A stretch of 64,000 bases of DNA from Hymenobacter baengnokdamensis (GTDB taxonomy: Bacteria; Bacteroidota; Bacteroidia; Cytophagales; Hymenobacteraceae): the NCBI RefSeq assembly GCF_008728635.1, contig NZ_CP044285.1, positions 3,844,001 to 3,908,000 on the forward strand, in the 5' to 3' direction. Shown piece by piece: positions 44,096-53,325 of this stretch (its first letter is position 1; every line of letters starts with the position of its first letter). The notes beneath the pieces are model-generated. The model had not been told where the DNA came from. It made no database searches and saw only the letters and a list, made by a program, of their open reading frames with translations. Both the position numbers and the translations under genes were made by a program.

Positions 44096-44146
44096 AAAAG
44101 GCAGAATGACCCCGCAAAGCTACAGTGCCCCCTGCCTACAGCCGGG

Positions 44147-45052
44147 CTATTTGGCGTTGGCCGGGTGCTCGCGGCTAAGCAGAATTCCCAGCGCCAGGTT
44201 CTGGCTGTACTGCACGGCGGCGGCCTGGCTGTAATCGTAAATCACGATAGTACCGAAGCTTACGCTCAATAACCTATTTACCTTGGCAGTAATGGTGAGG
44301 TCCAGGCGGTGGCTGATTTTGTCGAACGACAGCGTCTCATAATTGGCAAACAGCACGTAGCGGGCCTTCAGGTTGGCGTTGGGGCCAAGGGGCTGGTCGA
44401 GCTCGGCTAGAATCTGGGCGGCCAGCACCTCCCAACGCGTGTTGTGGCCGGGATTTACGCCGTAGACGACATCGGTGGGCAGGGTGCGAAAGCGGTCGGC
44501 ATCGCGCACCACCGTCAGGCGCGGGGCAAAGGGCGACAGCCGCAGCTTGAAGCGCGCATTCGGATGGTACTCGGCCCCGTAGGCATTGGTGATATAAGCC
44601 GGGGCCAGAAAGCTGGAAATAAGCCGGGTAGGGTCGCCGGAATAATCGAAGCCAGGCGCAAACTGCGAAAGTGCATTCAGGGCCACAAACAGCCCCCAGT
44701 GCGGCGTCAGGTCGTGGCCATACTTGGTATCGAGCCACAGGCGGTCGGTGGTTTTGCGGTAGCCCAGGCCCTTGGCATATTGCCCGGCATAGAGAAAGTC
44801 GGCTTCGTTGTCCCAGCTGTGGCGGCCCCGGTGATAATTGGCTTTGCGGTTGAAAAGCAAGCTAACCCCTACCGAGCTGGCTCCGCCCCCCTTCCAGTTG
44901 TCGGAGAGAAGCGCCTCGTTGGCATTAACGCCCGCCTTGAGGCTGGTGGCCCAGTAGCGGATGGTATCGGCCGGGGCAGTAAGGGTGGGCAGTGCCTGGG
45001 CAATAGCCCCGGCAGGCCCCAGGGCAAGCAGCAGCGTAAACAATTTTTTCAT
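44147..45052 (-). CDS. DUF3078 outer-membrane-like protein
   Basis: A 301-residue exported protein with signal peptide 1-19 (ending AQA). The body matches the Bacteroidota DUF3078 pattern: WATSLKAGVNANEALLSDNW, GGGASSVGVSLLFNRKANY, NEADFLYAGQYAKGLGYRKT, DRLWLDTKYGHDL, i.e. paired aromatic beta strands expected to form an outer-membrane barrel. Function unknown. It lies 51 bp upstream of the TonB receptor on the same strand, so the two may be cotranscribed. Confidence 0.88.
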   Translation of the reverse strand: MKKLFTLLLALGPAGAIAQALPTLTAPADTIRYWATSLKAGVNANEALLSDNWKGGGASSVGVSLLFNRKANYHRGRHSWDNEADFLYAGQYAKGLGYRKTTDRLWLDTKYGHDLTPHWGLFVALNALSQFAPGFDYSGDPTRLISSFLAPAYITNAYGAEYHPNARFKLRLSPFAPRLTVVRDADRFRTLPTDVVYGVNPGHNTRWEVLAAQILAELDQPLGPNANLKARYVLFANYETLSFDKISHRLDLTITAKVNRLLSVSFGTIVIYDYSQAAAVQYSQNLALGILLSREHPANAK

Positions 45053-45174
45053 GCCGGCAAGGTATTATCAACCCGCCTTACTCCAGCTTGATTTTACGCA
45101 ACGGGCAGCCGGCAAAAGCCCCGGCAACGCCGGCAAGGGCGGGGCAACTGGCGCAGCGTAGTATTTTGCAAGCG

Positions 45175-46317
45175 ATGTCTCCTACCCTACCTGCCGCTCG
45201 CCCGGCGGCCCGGCCCTACTACCCCGCCCTCACGGGCTTGCGGGCCGTGACGTGCCTGATGGTTTTTTCCAAGCATTTTCGGCCGGTTTACACCCCCGAG
45301 TGGCTGAACCTGATAATCGAGCAGTTTCACATGACCATGAGCATGTTTTTCCTGCTCAGCGGCTTCGTGATGGCCACGCGCTACCAGTCCGATGTAGCCT
45401 TTACCCGCCCCTGGTGGCGGCGCTACCTCTGGCGGCGGCTGGCCCGCGTTTATCCCATCTTTCTGCTGCTCAATACCTCCGTGCTGCTCTACGTGTACTG
45501 GCCGGTGCCGCCCGGGCAGGCCGGACATACGGCGCTGCTGGTATTTCTTAGCGAAACCCTGCTGCGCGGGTTTTCCAGCACCCTTAAGTACGTGGGCCTC
45601 CCCCAGGCCTGGTCGCTCACGGCCGAAGAATGCTTTTACTTTTCGCTGCCGGTGCTGCTGGTACTGTGGCAGCGCTATGGCTACCGCGGGGCGGCGGCGT
45701 TTGCGGGCGCAGTATTGGCTATCGGGCTGGGGCTCACGGCCATCTGCCGGGGGCACGAGGCGCTGCACGGCTTCTTTGGCTCGTTTCACCACCTGTTTAA
45801 CTTTACGTTTTTTGGGCGGGTGCTGGAGTTTACGATGGGCGTCGGGCTGGCCCGCTGGTGGGGCGGACGGCCCACCGCCAGCGTTGCGGGCTGGCCCTGG
45901 CGCACCACCCTCAGCCTGGCGCTGATGCTGGCGGGCGGCGTGGTGCTGGTACGGCTCAATTCGCCGTTCGACTGGTACGACGGCAACCTGAAGCCGGCGA
46001 CCATCCTGCTCAACGTCGTGTTTTATCCGGTTTGCATGACGCTGCTGCTGGCGGGCCTGCTCACCGAGCGCAGCTGGCTGCGGGCAGTACTGGGCACCCG
46101 GCTGCTCGACGCCATGGGCAAGCGCTCGTATTCTTTCTACCTGATGCAGATTGGCCTGCTCAGCATCTGGTGGCGCAACGAGTTTGGCTGGCGGCAGCAC
46201 GTGGGCTGGCAGCTGCTCGTGACGATGGTTTTTAGCGAGCTACTATACCGGCTGGTAGAGGAGCCCGCCCGGCGCTGGATACTGGCCCGCACGCTGCCGC
46301 GCGGCGAATGGTCGTAG
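45175..46317 (+). CDS. Acyltransferase 3 family membrane protein (OafA/YrhL-like)
   Basis: Inner-membrane O-acyltransferase, 380 residues, about ten helices. The family signature is present: YPALTGLRAVTCLMVFSKHF, with the catalytic-type His in the first helix segment, R.ARVYPIFLLL (RxxR-like) and the EECFYFSLPVLL motif. These enzymes acetylate or acylate surface polysaccharide, peptidoglycan or small metabolites. There is no C-terminal SGNH domain. No sugar-synthesis genes are nearby. Divergent from the DUF3078 gene. Confidence 0.9.
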   Translation: MSPTLPAARPAARPYYPALTGLRAVTCLMVFSKHFRPVYTPEWLNLIIEQFHMTMSMFFLLSGFVMATRYQSDVAFTRPWWRRYLWRRLARVYPIFLLLNTSVLLYVYWPVPPGQAGHTALLVFLSETLLRGFSSTLKYVGLPQAWSLTAEECFYFSLPVLLVLWQRYGYRGAAAFAGAVLAIGLGLTAICRGHEALHGFFGSFHHLFNFTFFGRVLEFTMGVGLARWWGGRPTASVAGWPWRTTLSLALMLAGGVVLVRLNSPFDWYDGNLKPATILLNVVFYPVCMTLLLAGLLTERSWLRAVLGTRLLDAMGKRSYSFYLMQIGLLSIWWRNEFGWRQHVGWQLLVTMVFSELLYRLVEEPARRWILARTLPRGEWS

Positions 46318-46324
46318 CCCAGGC

Positions 46325-46966
46325 TTATTCGCCGGCCTCCATGCCATAAATGTGGGCCATATCGGCCATCAGGTCCTGGTTGTCTACTTTGAGGTCCTTG
46401 AGGCGTCCGTCGGCAATGTCGTAGACGAGGCCGTGGAGGCGGGGCGGGTTGTCGCTCTTCATGGCATTCTGGATGATGTTGGTTTTGGCCAGGTTGCGTA
46501 CTTGCTCCATCACATTGAGCTCGACGAGGCGGCGCAGGCGCTGGGCTTCGTCGGGAATGCGCAGCAGCTGGGTTTCGTGCAGGCGCACCACGTCGCGGAT
46601 GCTCACCAGCCAGTTGTCGATGAGGCCGTACTGCTTATTGCTGGCCGCGGCGGCCACGCCCCCGCAGCCGTAGTGGCCCACAATCATAATATCGCGCACG
46701 CCTAATACTTCCACGGCATATTGCAGCACGCTCAGCAGGTTCATATCCGCATGCACTACCAGGTTGGCGATGTTGCGGTGCACAAACATCTCGCCCGGAC
46801 CCGTGCCCGTGATGCCCGAGGCCGGCACCCGCGAGTCGGAGCAGCCAATGAACAGGTAGCGCGGCTGCTGGCCGTTGGCCAGGCGCTGAAAAAACGCCGG
46901 GTCTTCCGCGTTTTTGCTGGCCACCCACTGGCGATTATTGGTCAGAATTTCCTGTATACCAGGCAT
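46325..46966 (-). CDS. Beta-class carbonic anhydrase
   Basis: Cytosolic zinc enzyme interconverting CO2 and bicarbonate, 213 residues. Zinc ligands Cys42, His98 and Cys101 with the Asp44-Arg46 dyad are visible in FIGCSDSRVPAS and MIVGHYGCGGV. Surrounding EMFVHRNIANLV is typical. Length fits the E. coli Can type. Its 3' end overlaps nothing but stops only 7 bp from the convergent acyltransferase stop. Confidence 0.95.
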   Translation of the reverse strand: MPGIQEILTNNRQWVASKNAEDPAFFQRLANGQQPRYLFIGCSDSRVPASGITGTGPGEMFVHRNIANLVVHADMNLLSVLQYAVEVLGVRDIMIVGHYGCGGVAAAASNKQYGLIDNWLVSIRDVVRLHETQLLRIPDEAQRLRRLVELNVMEQVRNLAKTNIIQNAMKSDNPPRLHGLVYDIADGRLKDLKVDNQDLMADMAHIYGMEAGE

Positions 46967-47040
46967 ACAACTGCTAAAAAAGTGAAAGCAAAATGCTACG
47001 CGCTATTGTTAATTGGCTATAACATACGTTTTTCTGCATA

Positions 47041-47880
47041 TTACAAAGTCGGTACTATCAGGGTCCGCTGCCGCCGCGAATGGGCGCTAAAATAGCCCTG
47101 CGCCCCGCCCGAAAAATTGGTTCGTGGGTTGGCGGGCGTGGTGCTCAGCAGCTGGTTGTTCTGGAGCAGCAGGTTCAGGGTACGGAAATAGGTGTAGGCA
47201 GTCGAGTCGATGTTCTGCATCTCCACGCGCACGCTGTCGCCGGTGGCCAGCTTGTTGACGTCGGTGCCGCTGCCCCCGCCGCTGTTGCCCCGGCCCCCGC
47301 CGCCCAGCGCCCGAGTATTAGCCTTGCCGTCGGTAAACTCGTCGCTCTGCAAAAAGATGGCCGGGTTGAGCAGCCCGTTGCGGTACTGCCGGAACAGGTA
47401 GAAATTGGGCACGCCGGCCGGGTCCTGGTACTCGGGCACTACCTGAATGTTGTTGCCCGAGTTACTTTTCTGGGCGTGCAGCCCCGTAAGGGGCACCACC
47501 GGGGCGGGCAGCGTGGAAGCGGCCACGTAGCTCTGGCCGCCGGCCTGCACGCGCAGCGTGTAGCGCCGGCCGGACTGCCCCAGCACGGCGCGGCCCTGGT
47601 ACTGGCCGGGCACGCTGGTTTCGGGCAGGGTTTCGGAGTGGCCCGCGTCGTCGCTGAGGGTAATAATCGCCCCGCTCACCGCCGGAAAAATATTAGTCTG
47701 GGTGAAGTCAACGCTCTGCGAGAGCTTCACCGTGCAGGGATGCCCGTCGTCGGCCAGGTTGGCTTCGATGACGAGCTGCGGGGCCGAGTCTTTTAGATTG
47801 AGCGTCACTACCTTCTGGCAGGAACCCGCCAGCAGCAGCGCGCTCGCGGCCAGCAGGCGGGGCAGGAAATTATTTTTCAT
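47041..47880 (-). CDS. DUF4249 lipoprotein
   Basis: A 279-residue exported lipoprotein (signal with LLLAGSC, Cys21). Beta-sandwich N-terminus: LVIEANLADDGHPCTVKLSQSVDF, then ITLSDDAGHSETLPETSVPGQYQG, as in the DUF4249 family, which is regularly encoded next to TonB receptors and may act like SusD as surface ligand-binding partner. There is a Gly/Ser-rich insert at about 200-215 (GGGGRGNSGGGSG). The gene follows the TonB receptor by 14 bp; same operon. Confidence 0.88.
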   Translation of the reverse strand: MKNNFLPRLLAASALLLAGSCQKVVTLNLKDSAPQLVIEANLADDGHPCTVKLSQSVDFTQTNIFPAVSGAIITLSDDAGHSETLPETSVPGQYQGRAVLGQSGRRYTLRVQAGGQSYVAASTLPAPVVPLTGLHAQKSNSGNNIQVVPEYQDPAGVPNFYLFRQYRNGLLNPAIFLQSDEFTDGKANTRALGGGGRGNSGGGSGTDVNKLATGDSVRVEMQNIDSTAYTYFRTLNLLLQNNQLLSTTPANPRTNFSGGAQGYFSAHSRRQRTLIVPTL

Positions 47881-47894
47881 GGTACGAAGCCCGC

Positions 47895-50246
47895 TTAGAA
47901 GCTGAAGTTGTAGGTGGCCGAGGGCACCATCCGAAACAGGGCCGTTTGCAGCGCCTGGGTTTTGGTGGGGTCGTTGGGGTCTTGCTGGAACGTGATGCTG
48001 TAGGCGTTTTCGCGGGCCAGCAGGTTGTAGATAGAGAAGTTCCAGCTGCTGTGAAAGCGGTGGCCTTCCTGGTGGGGCTTTTCGTAGGTGGCGCCCACGT
48101 CGATGCGCTCGTAGGGCGGCAGGCGGTCGGCGTTGCGCAGGCCGTAGAGGTTCACTACCTGGCCGGCCACCATGTACTTGCCAACGGGGTAGGTCACGGC
48201 CTGGCCCGAGCTCCCCACGATGGTGCCCGACAGGCTCCACTTGGGCGAGAGCTGGTAGATGGCCACGATGGAGAGGTCCACCGGCCGGTCCTGCCGGTAG
48301 TTGAACCAGGCCCCGGAGTTGATGTCGGTGTATTGCCGCTGCGACTTGCTCAGCGTGTAGCCAACCCAGCCGGTGAGGCGGCCGGTTTCCTTGCGCAGCA
48401 GCAGCTCGGCGCCGTAGGCCCGGCCCTTGCCGTAGAGCAGGCTGGCTTCTACGTCCTGGTTGGCTTGCAGCTGGGTGCCGTCGCGGTAGTCAATCTGGTG
48501 CTGCAGCCACTTGTAGTACACCTCGGCCGAAAACGAGTACGTGTGGTTGGCGCCCAGGCGGCGGTAGTACCCGGCCGAAAGCTGGTCGGCCAGCTCGGGC
48601 CGCACGTTGAGCGAGGTGGGCACGTACAAATCAGTGGGCAGGGTCGTGGCCGAATTGCTGAGCAGGTGCAGGTTCTGCACGTTGCGGGCGTAGCCGGCCT
48701 TGAACGACGTATTATCCGTGAGCTGGTAGCTGGCGGCCAGCCGGGGCTCCAGGTTGAGGTAGTTTTTGATAAACTGGCCGGCATTGTAGTGCGTGGTGGT
48801 CAGCACGTTGCCCTCCGTATCGTAGGTCGAGTAGTCGCCCGCGCCCAGCAGGCTGAACTCCGACAGGCGCAGGCCGGTGGTAAAGTCGAGCTTGTCGGTG
48901 GCGCTCCACTCGTGCGAGACGTAGGCGGCGGTTTCGAGCGAGTGGTTAGTGCGGTCGGGGGTGGCGTTGACGGGTGCCGCGGCCGAGGCTGTGACGTGGC
49001 CCGGCGTGATGGTGTGGTAGATGGCATCGACCCCGAAGCGCAGGGTCTGGCGGGTGCTGGGCGAAAACTCAAAATCCTGCTTGAGGTGAAAGTCCTGGAT
49101 TTTGGAGTCGATGCTGAAATCCTGGTCGTTCGACTGTAGCGTAATCTGGTAGCTGTACTTACTGAAAATCAGCGAAGTGTTGCTAAACAAGCGGTCCGAG
49201 AACAAGTGGTTGAGGCGCAGCGTGGCCGTCTGGTTGCCGTAGTTGGTGCCAAAGTTGTTGATGCCGAATACGTCGCGCCCCAGGTAGCCCGAAAAATACA
49301 GGCGGTTGCGGTCGTTAAAGGTATAGTTGGCCTTGGCGTTGAGGTCGTAGAAGTACAGGCTCGCGCTGCGGGTCGTGGCATCGCGCGAGAGCTTCAGAAA
49401 CAGGTCGGCGTAGGTGCGGCGGCCGGTTACCAGAAAAGAGCCTTTGTTTTTCACCAGCGGGCCTTCCAGAGCCAGGCGCGAGGCTATCAGCCCGATGCCG
49501 CCGCTGCCATGAAAGGCCTGGTCGTTGCCGTCCTTCATGCGAATATCGACTACCGACGAAAGCCGGCCGCCGTACTGGGCCGGCATCCCGCCCTTAAACA
49601 CGGTCAGGTCTTTGATGGCATCCGAGTTGAAAGTAGAGAAGAATCCGAGCAGGTGGGAAGCATTATACACAGTGGCCTCGTCGAGCAGAATCAGGTTCTG
49701 GTCGACGCTGCCGCCGCGCACCGAGAAGCCGCTGCTGCCCTCGCCGGCCGACTTGATGCCCGGCAGCAGCGTCAGGGTTTTGAGCACGTCCTTCTCGCCG
49801 AATAGCACCGGCACCTTGGCAATCTGCTTGAGGTCCAGGGTTTCGACCCCCGACTGCGCCCGGCTGACGTTGACCTGGCCGGCGCGGCCGGTCACGACGA
49901 CCTCGTTCAACTCCTGCCCGCCGGCGCGGAGGCGGAAGTCCAGCCGCTGGCTTTTGGTGAGCGTCAGCTTGCGGGGCTGGGCCTGGTAGCCCACAAAGCT
50001 GGCCTCTACGGTATAGGTACCGGCCGGCACGGTGAGCGTGTAAAAGCCGTAGGCGTTGGCCGCCGCCCCCACGCCCGGCAGCTCGGCCAGGTGCACCGAG
50101 GCCCCGGTGAGGTCTTCGCCGGTGGTAGCATCCTTCACGGTGCCGCTAATCGTGATGCGGGCCTGGCCGTGGGCGGCCGGCGCCAGCAGGAGTAAGAGCG
50201 CCAGCCCCGCCAGCCAGCGGCCGGCCAGCAGCCGGTTCAGGCTCAT
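47895..50246 (-). CDS. TonB-dependent receptor with CarboxypepD-like N-terminal domain
   Basis: Outer-membrane receptor, 783 residues. Signal peptide 1-27 (ending AHGQA), a beta-sandwich domain (ISGTVKDATTGEDLTGASVHL...GFYTLTVPAGTYTVEASFVGYQ), the plug (TLTLLPGIKSAGEGSSGFSV, VRGGSVDQNLILLDEATVYN, FNSDAIKDLTVFKGGMPAQYGGRLSS) and a large barrel ending MVPSATYNFSF with the terminal Phe. It pairs with the DUF4249 lipoprotein and is preceded by a two-component system on the same strand. Ligand unknown: this class includes iron/siderophore, peptide and metabolite importers. Start ATG 50246 chosen before the signal. Confidence 0.93.
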   Translation of the reverse strand: MSLNRLLAGRWLAGLALLLLLAPAAHGQARITISGTVKDATTGEDLTGASVHLAELPGVGAAANAYGFYTLTVPAGTYTVEASFVGYQAQPRKLTLTKSQRLDFRLRAGGQELNEVVVTGRAGQVNVSRAQSGVETLDLKQIAKVPVLFGEKDVLKTLTLLPGIKSAGEGSSGFSVRGGSVDQNLILLDEATVYNASHLLGFFSTFNSDAIKDLTVFKGGMPAQYGGRLSSVVDIRMKDGNDQAFHGSGGIGLIASRLALEGPLVKNKGSFLVTGRRTYADLFLKLSRDATTRSASLYFYDLNAKANYTFNDRNRLYFSGYLGRDVFGINNFGTNYGNQTATLRLNHLFSDRLFSNTSLIFSKYSYQITLQSNDQDFSIDSKIQDFHLKQDFEFSPSTRQTLRFGVDAIYHTITPGHVTASAAAPVNATPDRTNHSLETAAYVSHEWSATDKLDFTTGLRLSEFSLLGAGDYSTYDTEGNVLTTTHYNAGQFIKNYLNLEPRLAASYQLTDNTSFKAGYARNVQNLHLLSNSATTLPTDLYVPTSLNVRPELADQLSAGYYRRLGANHTYSFSAEVYYKWLQHQIDYRDGTQLQANQDVEASLLYGKGRAYGAELLLRKETGRLTGWVGYTLSKSQRQYTDINSGAWFNYRQDRPVDLSIVAIYQLSPKWSLSGTIVGSSGQAVTYPVGKYMVAGQVVNLYGLRNADRLPPYERIDVGATYEKPHQEGHRFHSSWNFSIYNLLARENAYSITFQQDPNDPTKTQALQTALFRMVPSATYNFSF

Positions 50247-50351
50247 CCCGGAAATAGTACCTCGTAGAATCATCCCGCAAACTTACCAGGTAAGTGAGCG
50301 TGTGCCCCGACTTATTCTATCAGCCCGGCCAAAAGCCGGTCGAATACTACC

Positions 50352-51671
50352 TTACAGGCCCGCCGGCCGGGCAACGGCCGCGCGGGTCAGCGGGCTCGCG
50401 GGGGTCCGCGCGGGGCCGAAGGCGACGCGCAGCGTGTGGCGCGCCCCGGCCGGCGCAAACTCGTAGGCCAGCCCGAAGCCGTAGTAGGCGCAGATGTGCT
50501 GCACGATGCTCAGCCCCAGCCCCGGCGACTCGGAGGCAGCGTTGTGCTTGCGGAAACGCTCGAAAAACCGGGCCGGGTCGCCGCTCACGACCGGACCGGG
50601 ATTGCTCACCTCCAGCGCATCCGCCGTGAGGCGCACCGCGACGTCGCCGCCGGGCAGGTTGTGGCGAATGGCGTTGTGCAGCAGGTTGTGCAGCAGCGAA
50701 TCGGCCAGGCCGGGGTGCAGCGGGCGCGGGGGCAGCGCGGCCAGGTGCAGGTGCAGCGCCAGGCCGCGGGCGTCCAGCAGCGGGGCCAGCTGCTCGGCTT
50801 TCTCGCGGATGAGGGCCGCCAGGTCGAGCGGCACGGCCTGGGTGTACTGCCCGTTTTCGATGCGGCTGAGCAGGCCCAGCGCCTGGTGCAGGCGCGAGAG
50901 CCGGCGCGTCGCCCCGTAGAGGTCGGCCAGCAGCGGGGCGGCGGCGGCATCCTCGGCCAGGGCGGGCAGCTGAAGCAGCTGTTCCAGCTGCGCCTGCATA
51001 ATGGCCAGCGGCGTCTGGGTTTCGTGGGCGGCGTTGGCCGTAAACTCGCGCAGGCTCTCGTAGTCGGCCACCAGGCGGCGGCTCAGGTGGGTCAGGGCCT
51101 GATTCAGCTCGGCAAACTCCTCGATGGCCGGCGCGGGCAGGTCGAGCGCGCGGTGCTGCTGCAAGTCGTAGCCCCGCAGCTGCGCCAGCGTGCGCTGAAA
51201 AGGCGCCCACAGCACCTTCGATAAATAGCGGTTAACTACTATTATTCCCAGCAGCAGCAGGCCCATCACGCCCAGCATCGTACTCAGGATAGCGCCCAGC
51301 AGCTCATCGGTTTCGACCAGCGACTTGCGCAGCGTCACCCACACCGGCGGCTGGCCCGCCCGCAGTACCCGGAACGTCAGCTGCCGGTGCGGTACCAGCT
51401 CGTGCTCGTAGGGGTCGAGCAGCGTCGTATCGGAGTAGCCGGTGGGCCGCGGGCGCGTGTTCAGGCTGTACTGCGCCCGGTACACCGGCTCGGGCAGCGG
51501 CCGGCCGCTGGCCACCCGCGCCTCCAGCTCGCGGCGGTGGTTTTCCAGCTGCTCGCTCACCTCGCTGCGCACGGCGTGGTTGACCCCCACGTACAGCACG
51601 GCGCTGCCCAGCGCAAACAGCCCCGCGCTAAGCAGCACGTAGTAGCGGTTGGTAGCCGTCAGCAGCTTCAT
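50352..51671 (-). CDS. Sensor histidine kinase
   Basis: A 439-residue membrane kinase. Helix 1 at 10-32, a ~95-residue periplasmic sensor region, helix 2 at about 126-147, then a HAMP-like linker, the phospho-accepting His216 in EFTANAAHETQTPLAIMQ (with Thr where many kinases have Leu/Arg), and the ATPase domain (N-box HNAIRHN, G-box SPGLGLSIVQHIC). It pairs with the response regulator 99 bp upstream and is followed 105 bp later by the TonB receptor. No ligand motif is evident in the sensor. Confidence 0.93.
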   Translation of the reverse strand: MKLLTATNRYYVLLSAGLFALGSAVLYVGVNHAVRSEVSEQLENHRRELEARVASGRPLPEPVYRAQYSLNTRPRPTGYSDTTLLDPYEHELVPHRQLTFRVLRAGQPPVWVTLRKSLVETDELLGAILSTMLGVMGLLLLGIIVVNRYLSKVLWAPFQRTLAQLRGYDLQQHRALDLPAPAIEEFAELNQALTHLSRRLVADYESLREFTANAAHETQTPLAIMQAQLEQLLQLPALAEDAAAAPLLADLYGATRRLSRLHQALGLLSRIENGQYTQAVPLDLAALIREKAEQLAPLLDARGLALHLHLAALPPRPLHPGLADSLLHNLLHNAIRHNLPGGDVAVRLTADALEVSNPGPVVSGDPARFFERFRKHNAASESPGLGLSIVQHICAYYGFGLAYEFAPAGARHTLRVAFGPARTPASPLTRAAVARPAGL

Positions 51672-51676
51672 TCTCT

Positions 51677-51764
51677 AATGGGTAATGAGTAATGGAGTAC
51701 TAAGGAATTGATAATGAGGTGCTAAAAAACGGCACTACCCATTGCCTGCTGCCCATTACCCATT
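51677..51764. repeat. Inverted repeat between the two-component genes
   Basis: AATGGGTAATGAGTAATGG against CCCATTGCC...GCCCATTACCCATT. It occupies nearly the whole 99-bp gap between response regulator and kinase. Confidence 0.65.
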
Positions 51765-51770
51765 CAAAAA

Positions 51771-52448
51771 TCACTCCGCGCTTAGCTTGTAGCCCACGCC
51801 GTACATGGTACGAATATAATTCTCCGCTCCTTTTTCCTGAAGCTTCTTGCGCAGGTTTTTCAGGTGCGTGTAGATAAAGTCGAACGAATCGGCGGCATCG
51901 ACTGAATCGCCGCATAGGTGCTCGGCAATAGCTTCCTTGGTAAGCACCCGGCCGGGGTTGGCCAGCAGGTAAAGCAGCAGGTCATACTCCTTGCGCGTGA
52001 GCGTCAGGGCTTCACCGTTTACCTGCACCTCGGCCTGCTCGGGCCACACTACCAGGTCGCGAAAAACCAGGTGGTTTTGCCCCTGAAAGCGCCGCCGCCG
52101 GATAATGGCCCGCAGGCGGGCATTGAGCTCGGAAAGGTGAAAAGGCTTGGCCAGGTAATCATCGGCGCCCAGGTCGAGGCCCGCCACGCGGTCGTCGAGG
52201 CCGTTGCGGGCTGAAATAACGAGCACGCCGGTAGTTGAGCTCTCGGCCTTAAGGGCCCGCAGCAGGTCGAGGCCATTGCCGTCGGGCAGGGTCAGGTCGA
52301 GCAGCACGCAGTCGTAGCGATAAAGCTTGACTTTCTCATACGCCTGCGCAAAATCGGCCGCTACCTCCACTACGTAGCCTCCCTGTCGCAGCGCCTCTAT
52401 CAGCGTGGAGCGCAAAGCCGGCTCATCCTCAACTAAAAGTATCTTCAT
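51771..52448 (-). CDS. OmpR-family response regulator
   Basis: A 225-residue regulator. Receiver domain: acidic pair E7-D8, phospho-acceptor Asp51 in YDCVLLDLTLPDGNG, conserved Thr/Ser and Lys (VISARNG...LAKPFHLSELNAR). Winged-helix DNA-binding domain at about 125-222 (LTRKEYDLLLYLLANPGRVLTKEAI, FIYTHLKNLRKKL, IRTMYGVGYKL). It heads the unit regulator-kinase-TonB receptor-DUF4249 and probably controls it in response to the kinase. Confidence 0.95.
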   Translation of the reverse strand: MKILLVEDEPALRSTLIEALRQGGYVVEVAADFAQAYEKVKLYRYDCVLLDLTLPDGNGLDLLRALKAESSTTGVLVISARNGLDDRVAGLDLGADDYLAKPFHLSELNARLRAIIRRRRFQGQNHLVFRDLVVWPEQAEVQVNGEALTLTRKEYDLLLYLLANPGRVLTKEAIAEHLCGDSVDAADSFDFIYTHLKNLRKKLQEKGAENYIRTMYGVGYKLSAE

Positions 52449-52672
52449 CGATAAGCTGCGTTACTAACAGCTTGGTAAGCTGCGTTACTAATAGCTTACG
52501 AAAAAACGAGCCAAATCTGTGGAAAATCAGGAGCGAGGCTCAAATATGAAGCAGGATTACCTATATAATATTTATATAATATAATATTATACCAAATAGA
52601 ATTGCTTTCTGAAACTTATTATCACCAGGCTCAACCTACGTTGCACGTATAAAGGCCTTATGCAAGAGGATT

Positions 52673-52760
52673 TGTCCTTGCGAGTAACGCGAAGCGATTG
52701 CCCAAACAAGGCGTGCGGTACCGTTCTGGGGCGATTGCCGCGCTGCGCTCACAAGGACAA
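52673..52760. repeat. Family B repeat, copy 2
   Basis: GTCCTTGCGAGTAACGCGAAGCGATTGCCC ... GGGGCGATTGCCGCGCTGCGCTCACAAGGACAA, same family as 16231-16341. Part of the 52449-53325 spacer; the rest of that spacer up to 53020 is AT-rich (52540-52620) and shows no gene. Confidence 0.7.
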
Positions 52761-53019
52761 CCGGCTTTTGCCTAAGCCCTTGTGGGCAGCTTGCCGCCGG
52801 AGAGTAGCATCCCGCCCCAATTGAGCTGCGGAATAAAAAGCTAAAGTTAAGCTGGATTGTGCTTGCAAAGCAAGCAGTTACGCGAGCCATAATTTTCTTG
52901 ATGGCGAAAAGAATGACAAAAAGTGCGTCGTTCAACTCGTTAGATTGAAAATAAAATTTGAGGAAAGCAGTGCGAAAAAAATTAACATTGCCAATGAATG
53001 GGCGGGCATAACAATGCCG

Positions 53020-53027
53020 TAATTTTG
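53020..53027 (+). promoter_or_regulatory. Bacteroidota -7 box (TAATTTTG) for the pyr leader
   Basis: Exact TAnnTTTG, placing the transcript start near 53034, about 290 nt before pyrB. A well-spaced -33 is not seen. Confidence 0.5.
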
Positions 53028-53055
53028 CATCGTGCTTCAACCGAAAAACTTGTTG

Positions 53056-53295
53056 ATGAAGCGCGGGACCCTCCTCGGCTGGGAACCGCGAATGGACCGG
53101 AAGGTCTTCGTCACCATCGGTTTTCCCGATTTTGCCTTTGGCATTTCCGTTCTTTTTTCTGATTGTTGCCCCGCCACCGTTTCGGATTCCGAAACGGTTT
53201 TTTTATGTCCGCTGAGTTTGGCAGCCACCGCGCCGCCAGCCAGGCTACCCGCAGGCGGGGTAGCGGCAGATAAGACTTCACATTGTCCGATTTAG
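53056..53295 (+). other. Possible pyr leader ORF
   Basis: A 79-codon frame (start MKRGTLLGWEPRMDRKVFV) running through T-rich tracts (53118-53165) and straight across the terminator at 53177-53204, ending 30 bp before pyrB. It resembles no protein. The arrangement leader ORF, U-rich pause tract, terminator is that of the E. coli pyrBI attenuator, where UTP level sets ribosome-polymerase coupling. Inference only; codons after the terminator look random. Confidence 0.35.
53177..53204 (+). terminator. Intrinsic terminator/attenuator in the pyrB leader
   Basis: CCGTTTCGG-ATT-CCGAAACGG followed by TTTTTTT: a perfect 9-bp stem. It stands 121 bp before pyrB with no complete gene upstream on this strand. 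Confidence 0.8.
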
Positions 53296-53325
53296 CTAGT
53301 CAACCTCATTTTCCTCCACTTCGGT

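Noticed and set aside
45187..46200. 337-codon minus-strand frame opposite the acyltransferase
   Set aside because: Composition is Gln/Arg/Pro/His-rich without domain pattern, typical of an antisense shadow.
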